In this document: piece after piece, positions 43,260 through 54,700 of the stretch
Numbering within the stretch: the first letter of the stretch is position 1
How the letters are laid out: each line of letters starts with the position of its first letter
Position numbers and translations under genes: made by a program
Notes under the pieces: model-generated
The model's database searches: none
The model's input: only the letters and a program-made list of their open reading frames with translations
What the model was told of the DNA's origin: nothing
NCBI GenBank assembly: GCA_007745835.1
Contig: CP036424.1
Span: 4,079,968 to 4,143,967 of the forward strand
DNA: 64,000 nt
Direction of reading: 5' to 3'
Origin: Planctomycetes bacterium MalM25
GTDB lineage: Bacteria; Planctomycetota; Planctomycetia; Pirellulales; Lacipirellulaceae

Positions 43260-46200
43260 ATGGAAAACCCCTTCTTCGACCACCCGATCCTCAACTCGCC
43301 GTACGAGCGCCCCCAATGGCACTGGGAGCTCGATGAGGAGCGGCAGCCGACCCAGGAGAAGGTCAACAAGCGGCGGATCGCGGACTACATCACGCCGATC
43401 CCGAAGCCGAAGAAGCGGAAGAAAAAGCCCGAGAAGCAGCAGGAGATCGTCTTCGACGAAGGGCTCGGGCTCTCGACCAAGGATCAGCAGTACGACACGA
43501 CCTCGAACATTAACGAGATCCGCGCTCAGGTCGAGCAGTGGCGTAACTGGCCCAAGCCGGCTGACTCGCAGGTCACTCCGGAGACAGCCCGGCTGCTGCA
43601 GCACTGGCGCCACCACGAGTTCAGCAGCATCCGGCCCTTCTTTTGCCAGGTCGAAGCGGTCGAGACCGCGATCTGGCTGACCGAGGTCGCCCCCAAACTC
43701 GGCAAGGCGGGCGCCAAGTACGTCGATCTGCTCGCCGGCGCCAGCGAGTTGGCCAACCCCGGCTTGATGCGGCTCGCCCTGAAGCTCGCCACCGGGGCGG
43801 GCAAAACGACCGTGATGGCGATGCTGATCGCTTGGCAGACCGTCAACGCGGTGCGGAGGCCCAACAGCAAGAAGTTCACCCGCGGTTTCTTGATCGTCGC
43901 CCCCGGCATCACCATCCGCGACCGGCTCCGCGTGCTCCAGCCCAACGACCCCGACAGCTACTACCAGAGCCGCGAGTTGGTGCCGGGCGATATGCTTCCC
44001 GACTTGCAGCGCGCCAAGATCGTCATCACCAACTACCACGCTTTCAAACTCCGCGAGCGGACCGACGTCTCCAAGGGAACCCGCGGGGCGATCGAGGGCT
44101 GGCGCGAAGAGAAGCTCCAGACGACCGAGTCCGAGGGCCAGATGCTCCAGCGGGTCATGCCCGACCTGATGGGGATGAAGAACATCGTCGTACTCAACGA
44201 CGAGGCCCACCACTGCTACCGTGGGAAGCCCGAGGAACTCGGCGAGGAAGGTGTCCTCAAGGGGGACGACAAGAAGGAGGCCGAAAAGAACCGCGAGGCG
44301 GCCCGGCTCTGGATCTCGGGCCTCGAAGCGGCCAACCGCCAGCTGGGCGTCAGCACGGTCTTCGACTTGTCGGCGACGCCGTTCTTCCTCAGCGGCTCGG
44401 GTTACGCCGAGGGGACGTTGTTCCCGTGGACGGCGAGTGACTTCTCGCTGATGGACGCGATCGAGTGCGGCATCGTCAAACTGCCACGCGTGCCGATCGC
44501 CGACAACATCCCTGGCGCGGAGATGCCCAAGTTCCGCACCCTCTGGGAGCACATCGGTCCCCAAATGCCGAAGAAGGGCCGCGGCGCCACGACGCTCGAC
44601 CCGCTCAGCATCCCCGTCACGCTGCAAACGGCGCTCGAAGCCCTCTACGGCCATTACGAGAAGACGTACAAGATTTGGCAGGAGAATGGCACAGCCGTTC
44701 CTCCCTGCTTCATTATCGTTTGTAACAACACCTCGACCTCGAAGCTCGTCTACGACTACATCTCTGGCTTCCATCGTCAGAGCGACGACGGGTCGTCCCA
44801 GCTCGAAAACGGCCGGCTCGCCCTGTTCCGCAACTTCGACGAGCACGGCAACCAGCTTGCCCGCCCCAACACGCTGCTGATCGACAGCCAGCAACTCGAG
44901 TCGGGCGAGGCGCTCGACAAGAACTTCCGCGAGATGGCCTCCGACGAGCTCGACCGGTTCCGGAAGGAGATCCGCGTCCGCGAGGGCTCGGGATCGAAGA
45001 CCGCAGAGAACCTCACCGACCAGGACATCCTCCGCGAGGTGATGAACACCGTCGGCAAGCCGGGCCGGCTCGGCGAGTCGATCCGCTGCGTTGTCTCGGT
45101 GTCGATGCTCACCGAGGGATGGGACGCCAACACGGTCACCCACGTGCTCGGCGTCCGGGCGTTCGGCACCCAGCTGCTCTGCGAGCAGGTCATCGGCCGC
45201 GCCTTGCGTCGGCAGTCGTACGACCTCAACGAGGAGGGACAGTTCAATGTCGAGTACGCTGACGTGCTCGGCATCCCGTTCGACTTCACTGCCAAGCCGG
45301 TCGTCGCGCCCCCGGCGCCGCCGCGTGAGACAATCCATGTCAAAGCGGTCAGCCCGGCCCGCGATGACCTTGAGATCCGCTTTCCACGCGTTCAGGGCTA
45401 TCGTGTCGAGCTCCCCGAGGAGCGACTCGAAGCGGAGTTTACGAAGGACTGCATCCTCGAGCTGACGCCCGACCTCATCGGCCCCTCACAGACCCGTAAC
45501 GAGGGCATCATCGGCGAGGGGGTGGATCTCAACCTCGTCCACACGGGAGACCTCCGCCGTTCGACGCTGCTGTTCCACGTCGCCAAGCGACTGCTCTACA
45601 CCAAGTGGCGCGACCCGGGCGACGAGCCAAAACTCCACCTCTTCGGCCAGCTGAAGCGGATCACCAAGCAGTGGCTCGACCAGTGCCTGGTATGCAAGGG
45701 CGGGACTTTCCCCGCCCAGCTGATGTACCAGGAGATCGCCGACATGGCGTGCGAGCGGATCACCGTCGGCATCACGCATAAGCTCGTCGGTAAGAGCCCC
45801 ATCAAGGCGGTCCTCGACCCGTACAACCCGAGCGGCTCCACCCAAAACGTCAGCTTCAACACGTCGAAGACCGACCGGTGGGAGACCGACTCACGCAAGT
45901 GCCACGTCAACTGGGCGATCCTCGACAGCGACTGGGAAGGGGAGTTCTGCCGCATCCTCGAACAGCACCCGCAGGTCCGCGGCTACGTCAAGAACCACAA
46001 CCTGGGCCTCGACGTGCCGTATCAGTACGGCTCGGAGATGCGGACCTACCGTCCCGACTTCATCGTCCTGATCGACGATGGCCACCCTCCCAAGGCGGAC
46101 GGCAGCGACGACCTGCTGCACCTGGTCGCCGAGGTGAAGGGCTACCGGCGTGAGGACGCGAAGGACAAGGCGCTGACGATGGAGACCTACTGGGTCCCCG

Positions 46201-46361
46201 GCGTCAACCACCTGGGGACTTACGGCCGTTGGGCGTTCGCCGAGCTGACCGAGGTGTTCCAAATGGAGAGCGACCTGGAGGCCAAGCTCCAGCAAGAAGT
46301 CGACCGGATGATCGCAACCGCCATCACGGCGGCGGATCGGCCCATAGCAACCGAGGCGTAA
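43260..46361 (+). CDS. Type III-like restriction helicase-nuclease (BPTD_3080-type)
   Basis: This 1033-residue protein starts at ATG 43260 after agaaagg. It is an SF2 helicase: Walker A LKLATGAGKTTVMAML (near 175), DEAH-like LNDEAHHCY (near 313), the SAT-like DLSATPFFLSG, and motif VI QVIGRALRRQSYDL (near 643). The C-terminal nuclease is PD-(D/E)XK: TYRPDFIVLID and LLHLVAEVKGYR (near 955). It is the translocating restriction subunit and cuts unmodified DNA, depending on its methyltransferase partner (family knowledge). The partner gene begins 11 bases downstream. The 1033-residue size fits type III Res subunits and the BPTD_3080 group. Confidence 0.9.
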   Translation: MENPFFDHPILNSPYERPQWHWELDEERQPTQEKVNKRRIADYITPIPKPKKRKKKPEKQQEIVFDEGLGLSTKDQQYDTTSNINEIRAQVEQWRNWPKPADSQVTPETARLLQHWRHHEFSSIRPFFCQVEAVETAIWLTEVAPKLGKAGAKYVDLLAGASELANPGLMRLALKLATGAGKTTVMAMLIAWQTVNAVRRPNSKKFTRGFLIVAPGITIRDRLRVLQPNDPDSYYQSRELVPGDMLPDLQRAKIVITNYHAFKLRERTDVSKGTRGAIEGWREEKLQTTESEGQMLQRVMPDLMGMKNIVVLNDEAHHCYRGKPEELGEEGVLKGDDKKEAEKNREAARLWISGLEAANRQLGVSTVFDLSATPFFLSGSGYAEGTLFPWTASDFSLMDAIECGIVKLPRVPIADNIPGAEMPKFRTLWEHIGPQMPKKGRGATTLDPLSIPVTLQTALEALYGHYEKTYKIWQENGTAVPPCFIIVCNNTSTSKLVYDYISGFHRQSDDGSSQLENGRLALFRNFDEHGNQLARPNTLLIDSQQLESGEALDKNFREMASDELDRFRKEIRVREGSGSKTAENLTDQDILREVMNTVGKPGRLGESIRCVVSVSMLTEGWDANTVTHVLGVRAFGTQLLCEQVIGRALRRQSYDLNEEGQFNVEYADVLGIPFDFTAKPVVAPPAPPRETIHVKAVSPARDDLEIRFPRVQGYRVELPEERLEAEFTKDCILELTPDLIGPSQTRNEGIIGEGVDLNLVHTGDLRRSTLLFHVAKRLLYTKWRDPGDEPKLHLFGQLKRITKQWLDQCLVCKGGTFPAQLMYQEIADMACERITVGITHKLVGKSPIKAVLDPYNPSGSTQNVSFNTSKTDRWETDSRKCHVNWAILDSDWEGEFCRILEQHPQVRGYVKNHNLGLDVPYQYGSEMRTYRPDFIVLIDDGHPPKADGSDDLLHLVAEVKGYRREDAKDKALTMETYWVPGVNHLGTYGRWAFAELTEVFQMESDLEAKLQQEVDRMIATAITAADRPIATEA

Positions 46362-46372
46362 GGAAACCCAAG

Positions 46373-49300
46373 ATGGGCAAGAAGAAGGCCAAGGCGAAAA
46401 AGACCGTCGCGACGCTGCGTCACGAGGACGCTTCGCGCAAGAACATCCCGACCGCCGAGTACGAGTCGGTGATGCGGCAGGAGGAGAAGTCCGCCGTCCA
46501 GGTCGCCTACGAGCGTCGCAACCGGGACCTTGACCCGCAGCTCGTCTGGCGTGGGAAGGACGAGCAAGACTGGTCTGACCTCGTAGTGCACGCCCCGCCG
46601 CTCTACATCCAGGAGAAGGTCCAGCCGAAGGTCCTCATCGACGACCTGCTCCGCCGCACGAAGCAGTCGGAGAAGTCGGCCGACCCGCAGATGGATTTAT
46701 TTGCGGACTTCAACGGGCTGCCGGAGGAAGCGAAGTCGACCGAGTTCTATCAGCACGACGCTAACTGGACGAACCGGCTGGTTCTCGGTGACTCATTACA
46801 AGTCATGGCGTCACTCGCGGAACGCGAAGGACTCCGCGGCAAGGTCCAGTGCATCTACTTCGACCCGCCCTACGGCATCAAGTTCAACTCGAACTTTCAA
46901 TGGTCGACGACCAGCCGTGACGTCAAGGACGGCAAGGCCGACCACATCACCCGCGAACCCGAACAGGTCAAAGCCTTCCGCGACACCTGGCGCGACGGCA
47001 TCCACTCCTACCTCACCTACCTCCGCGACCGCCTCACCGTCGCCCGCGACCTCTTAGCCGACTCGGGCTCCATCTTCGTCCAGATCGGCGACGAGAATGT
47101 TCACCGCGTGCGGGCGGTGATGGATGAGGTTTTTGGGGAGGACAACTGCTGTGCATTGATTCCCTTCTCCAAGACCAGCGGCTTTACTCCAAAGCTTCTG
47201 TCGGAGGTCAACGACTATTTGATCTGGTATGCGAAGCGAAAAGACCAAACGAAATTTCGGCGGCTGTTTACCCGGCGCGAACCCATCGAGAATCCGAAAG
47301 AACGATATATCTGTGTCGAGACCCCCGAAGGCAAGATTATCGATCTTTCACTCGCGCAGAAAATGGGAGAGGAGCCCATTCCAAGCGGGCGACTGTTACG
47401 GCTTCAGCAAGCCACTTCTCAAGGAAAGGGTGTCGATAACAGCGTTCCGGTTTACTGCGAGGGCCGTCCTCATTTTCCGCCAGATACCCGACATTGGTCC
47501 GTCACTGCGAGCGGAATGAATCGGGCGGTGAAGGCGGGGAGAGGCTATTCGGTAGGTAAGACTTTGACGTGGATTTCGTATCGTGATGAAAATGCCTTCA
47601 AGGTACTAAACAACAATTGGTCTCATGATCTTCGAGCCAGCGGCTTTGGTGATGCAAAGCGCTATGTTGTTGAGACGCTGCCGATGGTCGTCCAGCGTTG
47701 CCTCCTCATGGCGACCGACCCCGGGGATTTGGTGTTGGACCCGACGTGCGGGTCGGGGACGACGGCGGTGGTGGCCGAGCAGTGGGGCCGGCGGTGGATC
47801 ACGATCGACACCTCGCGGGTCGCGCTGGCGCTGGCCCGGGCGCGGGTAATGGGGGCGAAGTTCCCGTACTACCTCCTGGCCGATTCCAAAGAGGGACAGC
47901 AGAAGGAAGCGGAAGTGACTCACACGGAGCCGAGCACCGCCCCCACGCACGGCAACATCCGCCACGGCTTTGTCTACGAGCGAGTGCCGCACATAACGCT
48001 TAAGAGCATCGCGAACAACACCGAGATTGACGTGATCTGGGAGCAGTTCCAGGAGAAGCTCGAACCGCTTCGCGAGCAACTAAACAAGACGCTCAGCAAG
48101 AAGTGGGAGGAGTGGGAGATCCCTCGCGAATCGGAGTCAGGCTGGCCGGCCGACGCGAAGAAGGTGCATGCCGCTTGGTGGAAGGAGCGGATCGCCCGGC
48201 AGAAGGAGATCGACGCGTCGATCGCTGCCAAGGCTGACTACGAGTACCTCTACGACAAGCCGTACGAGGACAAGAAGACGGTCCGTGTCGCCGGGCCGTT
48301 CACCGTCGAGAGCCTCTCGCCGCACCGCACCCTGGCGGTCGATGCCGATGACGAGCTGATCGACCCGGAGATGACCGACGTCGAGACCGGCGAGGACGAC
48401 TTCGTCCAGATGATCCTCGAGAACCTGCGGACCGCCGGCGTGCAGCAGGCCCACAAGGAAGACAAGATCGACTTCACGTCGATCACCCCCTGGCCCGGCA
48501 AGTACGTCTGCGCCGAGGGGACCTATGCCGAGGAGGAGGGGCAGCCCGAGAAGCGGGCCGGCGTCTTCATCGGCCCCGAGTTCGGCACCGTCAGCAAGCC
48601 CGACTTGGCCGCCGCCGCCCGCGAGGCGGGGAACGCCGGTTTCGACGTGCTGATCACATGCGCGTTCAATTACGACGCCCACTCGTCGGAGTTCGACCAA
48701 CTGGGGCGACTCACGGTGCTCAAGGCGCGGATGAACGCCGACCTGCACATGGCCAACGACCTCAAGAACACCGGCAAGGGGAACCTGTTCGTCATCTTCG
48801 GCGAACCCGATATCGACGTGCTCGAGGGAGGGACCGACGAGTTATCGAAGGCCGTCGTACTCCGCGAGGAGCGTGTCGCGAGTATCCCTGCGGAACTGAA
48901 GGTCGCTACGGAGAACCTTAAGACGGAGAAGAAGAACAAGCCCAAGAAAGACGACAAGGACGAGAAGGACGCCCATGCCGCACGGCTTGCTGGACTTCAG
49001 GAAAGGATCGACGCCCTCGAACGCGAAGCCGCCTTGGCCGAGCGTTTCCTCGAACGAGCCGCCGTCGCTGAGCCAGGCGAAGTCTTCGTCCAGATTCGCG
49101 GCGTCGATGTTTTCCACCCGACCACGGGCGAGGTCCGCAGCGACGGTCCCGAGGGGATCGCGTGCTGGATGCTCGACACCGACTACAACGAAGAAAGCTT
49201 CTTCGTCCGCCACGCCTACTTCCTCGGCCAGAACGACCCTTACAAGAGCCTCAAGACGACGCTTAAGGCCGAGATCGACGAAGAGGCCTGGAGCACCCTC

Positions 49301-49417
49301 AACAGCGACACCAGCCGCCCCTTCCCGAAGCCAGAGTCCGGCCGCATCGCGGTGAAGGTGATCAATCACCTTGGGGACGAGGTGATGAAGGTTTTCAGGG
49401 TGGAAGAGGAAGAGTAA
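46373..49417 (+). CDS. Adenine-specific DNA methyltransferase (Mod, beta class)
   Basis: This 1014-residue protein starts at ATG 46373 after aaggaaa. Motif IV DPPYGIKFNSNF (near 163) comes before motif I LDPTCGSGTTAVVAEQWGRR (near 453), the beta-class order for N6-adenine or N4-cytosine methyltransferases with a target-recognition domain between. DPPY favours N6-adenine. Large N- and C-terminal extensions (GVFIGPEFGTVSKPDLAAAA and the coiled-coil-like segment near 850-895) are unusual in size compared with typical 550-700-residue Mod subunits. It protects host DNA and provides specificity to the restriction subunit just upstream. The next gene starts four bases after its stop. Confidence 0.9.
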   Translation: MGKKKAKAKKTVATLRHEDASRKNIPTAEYESVMRQEEKSAVQVAYERRNRDLDPQLVWRGKDEQDWSDLVVHAPPLYIQEKVQPKVLIDDLLRRTKQSEKSADPQMDLFADFNGLPEEAKSTEFYQHDANWTNRLVLGDSLQVMASLAEREGLRGKVQCIYFDPPYGIKFNSNFQWSTTSRDVKDGKADHITREPEQVKAFRDTWRDGIHSYLTYLRDRLTVARDLLADSGSIFVQIGDENVHRVRAVMDEVFGEDNCCALIPFSKTSGFTPKLLSEVNDYLIWYAKRKDQTKFRRLFTRREPIENPKERYICVETPEGKIIDLSLAQKMGEEPIPSGRLLRLQQATSQGKGVDNSVPVYCEGRPHFPPDTRHWSVTASGMNRAVKAGRGYSVGKTLTWISYRDENAFKVLNNNWSHDLRASGFGDAKRYVVETLPMVVQRCLLMATDPGDLVLDPTCGSGTTAVVAEQWGRRWITIDTSRVALALARARVMGAKFPYYLLADSKEGQQKEAEVTHTEPSTAPTHGNIRHGFVYERVPHITLKSIANNTEIDVIWEQFQEKLEPLREQLNKTLSKKWEEWEIPRESESGWPADAKKVHAAWWKERIARQKEIDASIAAKADYEYLYDKPYEDKKTVRVAGPFTVESLSPHRTLAVDADDELIDPEMTDVETGEDDFVQMILENLRTAGVQQAHKEDKIDFTSITPWPGKYVCAEGTYAEEEGQPEKRAGVFIGPEFGTVSKPDLAAAAREAGNAGFDVLITCAFNYDAHSSEFDQLGRLTVLKARMNADLHMANDLKNTGKGNLFVIFGEPDIDVLEGGTDELSKAVVLREERVASIPAELKVATENLKTEKKNKPKKDDKDEKDAHAARLAGLQERIDALEREAALAERFLERAAVAEPGEVFVQIRGVDVFHPTTGEVRSDGPEGIACWMLDTDYNEESFFVRHAYFLGQNDPYKSLKTTLKAEIDEEAWSTLNSDTSRPFPKPESGRIAVKVINHLGDEVMKVFRVEEEE

Positions 49418-49420
49418 TCC

Positions 49421-51496
49421 ATGGAATTCCGCATCTCGGACACCTTCACTGCCAGTCTCGCCAAACTCAACGGCGACGAGCAGAAGGCGGTCAAGACGAC
49501 CGCCTTTGATCTGCAGATGGACCCCTCGGGCGCCGGGATGCAGTTCCACAAGCTCGACCGAGCGAAGGACAAGAACTTCTGGTCGGTTCGAGTCAGCCGC
49601 GACATACGACTCATCGTCCACAAGTCGGACGCCAGCCTCTTGCTCTGCTACGTCGATCACCACGACAACGCCTACGCTTGGGCGGCACGGCGTAAGATCG
49701 TGACGCACCCAACAACTGGCGCGGCGCAACTGGTCGAGGTGCGAGAGACCGTCAAGGAGATTACGGTCCCGGTCTACGTCGAGGCACCCACCCCGGTGCC
49801 AAGCAAGCCGCCACTCTTCGCTGACATCACCGATGAAGCTCTCCTGGGATACGGGGTGCCTGAGGAGTGGCTCGCCGACGCCAAGGCGGCGACCGAAGAG
49901 ACGCTTTTCGAGGTTGCCAATCATCTTCCGACGGAAGCGGCCGAAGCCCTACTCAATTTGGCGGTCGGTGAGACTCCGCAGGTTACGACAGCCGCTGCCA
50001 ACGTCGCCGACCCCTTCGACCATCCGGACGCGAAGCGTCGCTTCCGTGTGGTGGGCAGCACCGAAGAACTCGCCCGCGCCCTGGACTATCCCTGGGAAAA
50101 GTGGGCCGTCTTCTTGCACCCCGCTCAGCGGGAGATGGTGCGTGCCAAGTTCAACGGCCCGGCTCGGGTGGCCGGTTCCGCCGGCACGGGCAAAACCGTG
50201 GTGGCCCTGCACCGCGCTGCGTACTTGGCCGAAGCGAACCGGGACGCTCGTGTCTTGGTCACGACGTTCAGCGACCCGCTCGCAGCCGCCTTGCGTGAGA
50301 AGCTCCGTTTCCTGATCGGAAACTCGCCCCGGGTCTTCGAGCGGATCGAGGTCGATGCGATCAAGACCGTGGGCAAACGCTTGTACGAAGCCCGGTTTGG
50401 GGCTATCCGCTTTGCGACCGAGGCCGAACAGAGGACCCAGCTCGGGGCGGCCGCCGCCGATGCGGGAGCCGAGAGCTTCACCGATCAATTCTTGTGGACG
50501 GAGTGGCGTGACGTCGTTGATGCTTGGCAGCTGAATGACTGGGAATCTTATCGTGACGTCAAACGGCTTGGCCGGAAGACAAGGCTACCCGAATCGCAAC
50601 GTCGAACACTGTGGGAAGTCATTAGTGTGGTCCGAGATCGGCTCGCCGAGCAGGGTTCCCTGACGTCCGCCATGATGTTTGGCCGACTGGCAGCAAGGCT
50701 CCGCACGGAAGGGAGCGGGCCGTACGGCTTTATCGTGGTCGACGAAGCCCAAGACATCGGCGTACCCGAACTCCGCTTTCTCTCTGCACTCTGCGGCGAG
50801 GAACCGGCAAGCTTGTTCTTCGCGGGCGACCTCGGCCAACGCATTTTTCAGCCCCCGTTCTCCTGGAAGTCGCTCGGAGTCGATATCCGGGGACGCTCGC
50901 GGACCCTCCGGATCAACTACCGCACATCCCATCAGATCCGCAGCCAGGCGGACCGGCTCTTACCCCCGGAGATCTCCGACGTGGACGGAGCATCCGAGCA
51001 GCGCAAAGGAACGGTATCAGCGTTTGAGGGGCCTGATCCCGTCGTGCAGGTCTTTGATACGCAAGACGCGGAGGAAGCGTCCATTGCGTCGTGGCTTCGC
51101 GGTTGCGAGTCCGCGGGCGTTCGACGCGAAGAGATTGCGGTCTTCGTTCGATCGCAAGAACTAATCGATCGATCGGTGCGTGCCGTGGAAGCCGCGGGGC
51201 AGCCCGTCAACCGTGTTGAAGAGGGCATCCAGACGGTTCCCGGTCACGTGAGCGTGATGACAATGCACCAAGCCAAGGGGCTCGAGTTTCGCTGTGTCGC
51301 CGTCATGGCCTGTGACGACGATCAGCTTCCATCGTTGGAACGCATCGAGGCGATCGGCGACGAGGCTGACCTTGAGGAGGTGTACAGTACCGAACGGCAT
51401 CTCCTTTACGTCGCTTGCACGCGGGCCCGGGACCGGCTGATGGTCACGGGGGTCGATCCCGCTTCGGAGTTCCTCGACGATCTTCTGGGGAATTAG
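49421..51496 (+). CDS. RelE-like domain fused to a UvrD/Rep-type helicase
   Basis: This 691-residue protein starts four bases after the methyltransferase stop. Residues 1-95 look like a RelE/ParE-family fold (MEFRISDTFTASLAKLN, DKNFWSVRVSRDIRLIVHKSD, LLLCYVDHHDNAYAWAARRK). A linker to about 220 is followed by an SF1 helicase: HPAQREMV, Walker A GSAGTGKTVVALHRAA (near 252), Walker B VVDEAQDIG (near 440), LRINYRTS, TMHQAKGLEFRCV (near 613) and YVACTRARDRL (near 660). Helicases of this class appear in Gabija-like defence. Here it is the third gene of the restriction operon, so a role in processing foreign DNA is likely (inference). Whether the RelE-like domain cuts mRNA is unknown. Confidence 0.87.
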   Translation: MEFRISDTFTASLAKLNGDEQKAVKTTAFDLQMDPSGAGMQFHKLDRAKDKNFWSVRVSRDIRLIVHKSDASLLLCYVDHHDNAYAWAARRKIVTHPTTGAAQLVEVRETVKEITVPVYVEAPTPVPSKPPLFADITDEALLGYGVPEEWLADAKAATEETLFEVANHLPTEAAEALLNLAVGETPQVTTAAANVADPFDHPDAKRRFRVVGSTEELARALDYPWEKWAVFLHPAQREMVRAKFNGPARVAGSAGTGKTVVALHRAAYLAEANRDARVLVTTFSDPLAAALREKLRFLIGNSPRVFERIEVDAIKTVGKRLYEARFGAIRFATEAEQRTQLGAAAADAGAESFTDQFLWTEWRDVVDAWQLNDWESYRDVKRLGRKTRLPESQRRTLWEVISVVRDRLAEQGSLTSAMMFGRLAARLRTEGSGPYGFIVVDEAQDIGVPELRFLSALCGEEPASLFFAGDLGQRIFQPPFSWKSLGVDIRGRSRTLRINYRTSHQIRSQADRLLPPEISDVDGASEQRKGTVSAFEGPDPVVQVFDTQDAEEASIASWLRGCESAGVRREEIAVFVRSQELIDRSVRAVEAAGQPVNRVEEGIQTVPGHVSVMTMHQAKGLEFRCVAVMACDDDQLPSLERIEAIGDEADLEEVYSTERHLLYVACTRARDRLMVTGVDPASEFLDDLLGN

Positions 51497-51778
51497 CAAT
51501 CGAGCAACCAGCACGAGTTTCTTGGAGTCCTCAATGTCGCCGAGTTGTTGGTGACCCGGCTGCTGGACGTCATGCACCTCGGGCTGCCCGCAGCCCAAGC
51601 ACCTCCGAGGTCACTGACGATCAAAAGACGTCTATCCCCGAGCCTAACTACAATCGACAGGCGATCTCGCTCACGTGGAGGTCAGCCGATACGCGAGTGA
51701 AACCGTTGGTCGATTCCTTCGCGGAAGCGACGGCCAACCGCCAACGGCAGCGTCTCAAGCCGGGGATGGTTTGCCGGA

Positions 51779-54700
51779 TCAACCCTCTCGAGGATCGATC
51801 ACGTACACGTGCATCCCGTGATCGCCGAGAGAAACGTCTCGGTCGAGAACGCGCAGTGCCTCGGATTGAACGAGCGGGGCCGCCGCGAAATCGAACGGGC
51901 ACGATCCTCGGACCCTGGTGAACCCCATCCCTTGGTCGAGGATCACGCGGATCGTTTTCGACTCCCCCCAGAAGAGATCGAGCGACCGGGCGTGCGGGAC
52001 GTCCTTCGTTGCCACGGCGACTCGCAGGTCGATCCGGAAGCCTTTGCCGAGCAACCCTTCGAGGACCTTCTTCTGCTTGGCGAGATCGTTCCAGTTGTGC
52101 TCGACATACCGACCGACACGGCGCTCGGTCACGGCGCACGTTCGTACGAGCAATGAGGGGGACCGACCCGAAGCGTTGGCAAACGGTCGGAGAACCTCGT
52201 AGAGAGCTTTCGCGGTTAGGGGCGACTTCAGGTACCGGTCACGGTACTCGATCCGAGACGGGGGTTCGGCTAAGGCCCGATCAAGAGCCCCCGACATTTC
52301 TCGCAGCGACGTCCAAAACCTGTCGCCGAGAGAACTCATCGGACCGTTCCATTCCTCACCGACGACCCCATAGTCGCACTGGGTCGCTCGGGCTTCCTGG
52401 AGATCGGGCTGCTTGAGTGCAACGCCGGGCAACTCGTTGGCGTCCGGCGACTCACCGCGCACGACTGGATCGACCCCTCCAGCTCCGCCCCAATCGGGGG
52501 ACGGGTTGAGAGCCGTGTTGTTGAACACAGCCCATTCCACGGCCCCGTCTGGACCAGAGAGCCTCGCGCCCAAGACGCCCCCTTGCCTAGCAAGCTGCTT
52601 AGGATCCACGCCGGTGAGTTCAATCCCGAACAGCTCGCATCGCGACCACAGCTGGTGCCGAACGGGCCACGGCAAGTCTTCGTAGAGCGAGGTCGGCAGG
52701 ACGAGGCAGACCGCGGTTTTCCTTTCGCCGATCCGCAATGAAGATAGGCTCCGCCATAGCGGCCAGTGATCGATCTCCCAATCGTCGGATTCGCCCGCGA
52801 CAACGATCTCGACTCGCGTGTACTTCGCATTCGTCAGACGCTGCGTGACCGCATCCGCCAGACTGAGGCTCTCGTGTCGGGTGCGATCGCCAAAGGCGCT
52901 GTACCGCTCGGGCACCTCGAAGAAGGAATCGTACTCGGCGCCGAACCACTCGGCCGCGCTGCCGCGATCGAGCTTGTCGATGTAGCGTTGGGTATCGAAG
53001 TCGAGGAGGCAAGCATGACAAGCCCTTTCGCACTGGCAGTCGAGAAGCTCACGAGCTTCCTCGATCAATCCGCGGACGTCGGTCCCAACCTCGGCCGCGT
53101 AGCCGGCTCCGCCCCCAGCCGTGTCGAAGAGGTAGATGTCTCGGAAGAGGATGTCGCTCTCTCGGTTATCTTGTACCGCCCAACCGATCTCACGGTCTTC
53201 GATGCCGATGCGCCGCGCAAAGGCGGTGCGTAAAGCTATCGCCAACGAATAGGCCACTCCCTCGGGGAGCGTCGCGTGTGGTGTGCCCGGGTGGAGCAAC
53301 CGCAACTGAAACACGTCCGTCGCGTCTTCACCTCCCAACCAGAGGTTGCGCTGGATCGCGAATTGCTCGTCGGCGCCGGTGCAGACATCGGTACTCTCGG
53401 ATTGCCGTCCGGTACGAAGCCGCAAGTGTGGCCCGTCTCGGTCGAAGGGCGCCGGTGTCCCGGAGGCATTGGGGTCCTGCTCGGATGCGCCGCGTCCGCA
53501 CCTCAAGCAGACCGCGAAGCCCTGTCCGTTGGCCCCCTTGTTGTAGTGAAAGACGCGACCCGCCGGATCGTGCCGGAATCGTCCCAATCGCGGATCGGGC
53601 AAGCTGATCCACTCACCCTGGCACGACAGGCGGGGTTCGGCGGCAGGCATGAACACAGCGCGGTCGCCGACTGTCTTCGGCCTGCCGGTGCGGATGTCGA
53701 CGGCGAACCCTGATGGCTGGATGTAGGAGTTGTAGATCACGCGTCCTGTTTCGCATCGGGGGCAAGTCGATGGCCGTGAGGTGTTGCTGCCCGATTCGCC
53801 GCACCCTTCGCAGAACCAGAAGATGCGGATCGCTTGGGCTTCTGAGAAGGACTCGTCTTGGGGCGGTAGTCGCCAGTGCATCGTGAGTCCGCTGGATAGA
53901 TAAGAAAGCCCGTCGATAACGATGGAGTTGCCCGGCGCGTACTCACGGATGGCGATGGGGAGCTCACGCGAAGGGTAGTCCTGTCGCTGCTGCCCATTGT
54001 CTTCACGGGATTGCGAAGCCTGGGCCTGTCTCTGCTGACCGACTTGGATCGACTCGATGCTGGTGTTGACGAAGGGGAGGACATGCACCGGGAACCCGTG
54101 CGCCGGCAGGAACCCGCTGCTCACCAGGTCCTTGAGCAGGTACTCGTCGTTGTGGCGCCGCAGCTGAACCGTTAGCGCCCGCTGCTCCGAGGACGACTTT
54201 TGTCCGGGCGTCGGCGGGCCCCCCGCAAGAGCCAGCTCCGCTTCGAGCGATTCGCTCCCGACTCGCCAAGTTGCAGCGATTTCGTCGATGGCCAGGGCGG
54301 CGCGGTCGAAGAGAGCCCCGATGCTTTCGGACGCCAGGGCCGTGCGGGCAACGATACGAGCAACGCTCCGACGGATGACTTCATCCGACTCGGCCGGCCC
54401 ACGCAGCCAGGCTACCAGCTTGTCGGCGTGTGCCGGCTCTTCGTCGCGTGAGAACATCCATTCGCTCGTTGTCTTGATCGCATTATCCAGTCCGAGCGCA
54501 CGCAAGTAGGTCGCGAGCAAGAACGCCTGCACATGGCGTTGGACGATCCGAGCGCTGTCCAGTCCAACCCGCGGGACGTGGATCGGCGTGGTGAACGGCC
54601 AGAGAGGATTATCGAAGACCGCTTGGCCGTGAGGCTGATCTTGGCACAGGGTTAATGTTGTGGCCCGGTCGATCCCGCGTCGCCCAGCCCGCCCGGACCG

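Noticed and set aside
43173-45338. 721-codon open frame on the minus strand opposite the restriction helicase
   Set aside because: The plus strand holds all helicase motifs in order; the antisense frame has no domain.
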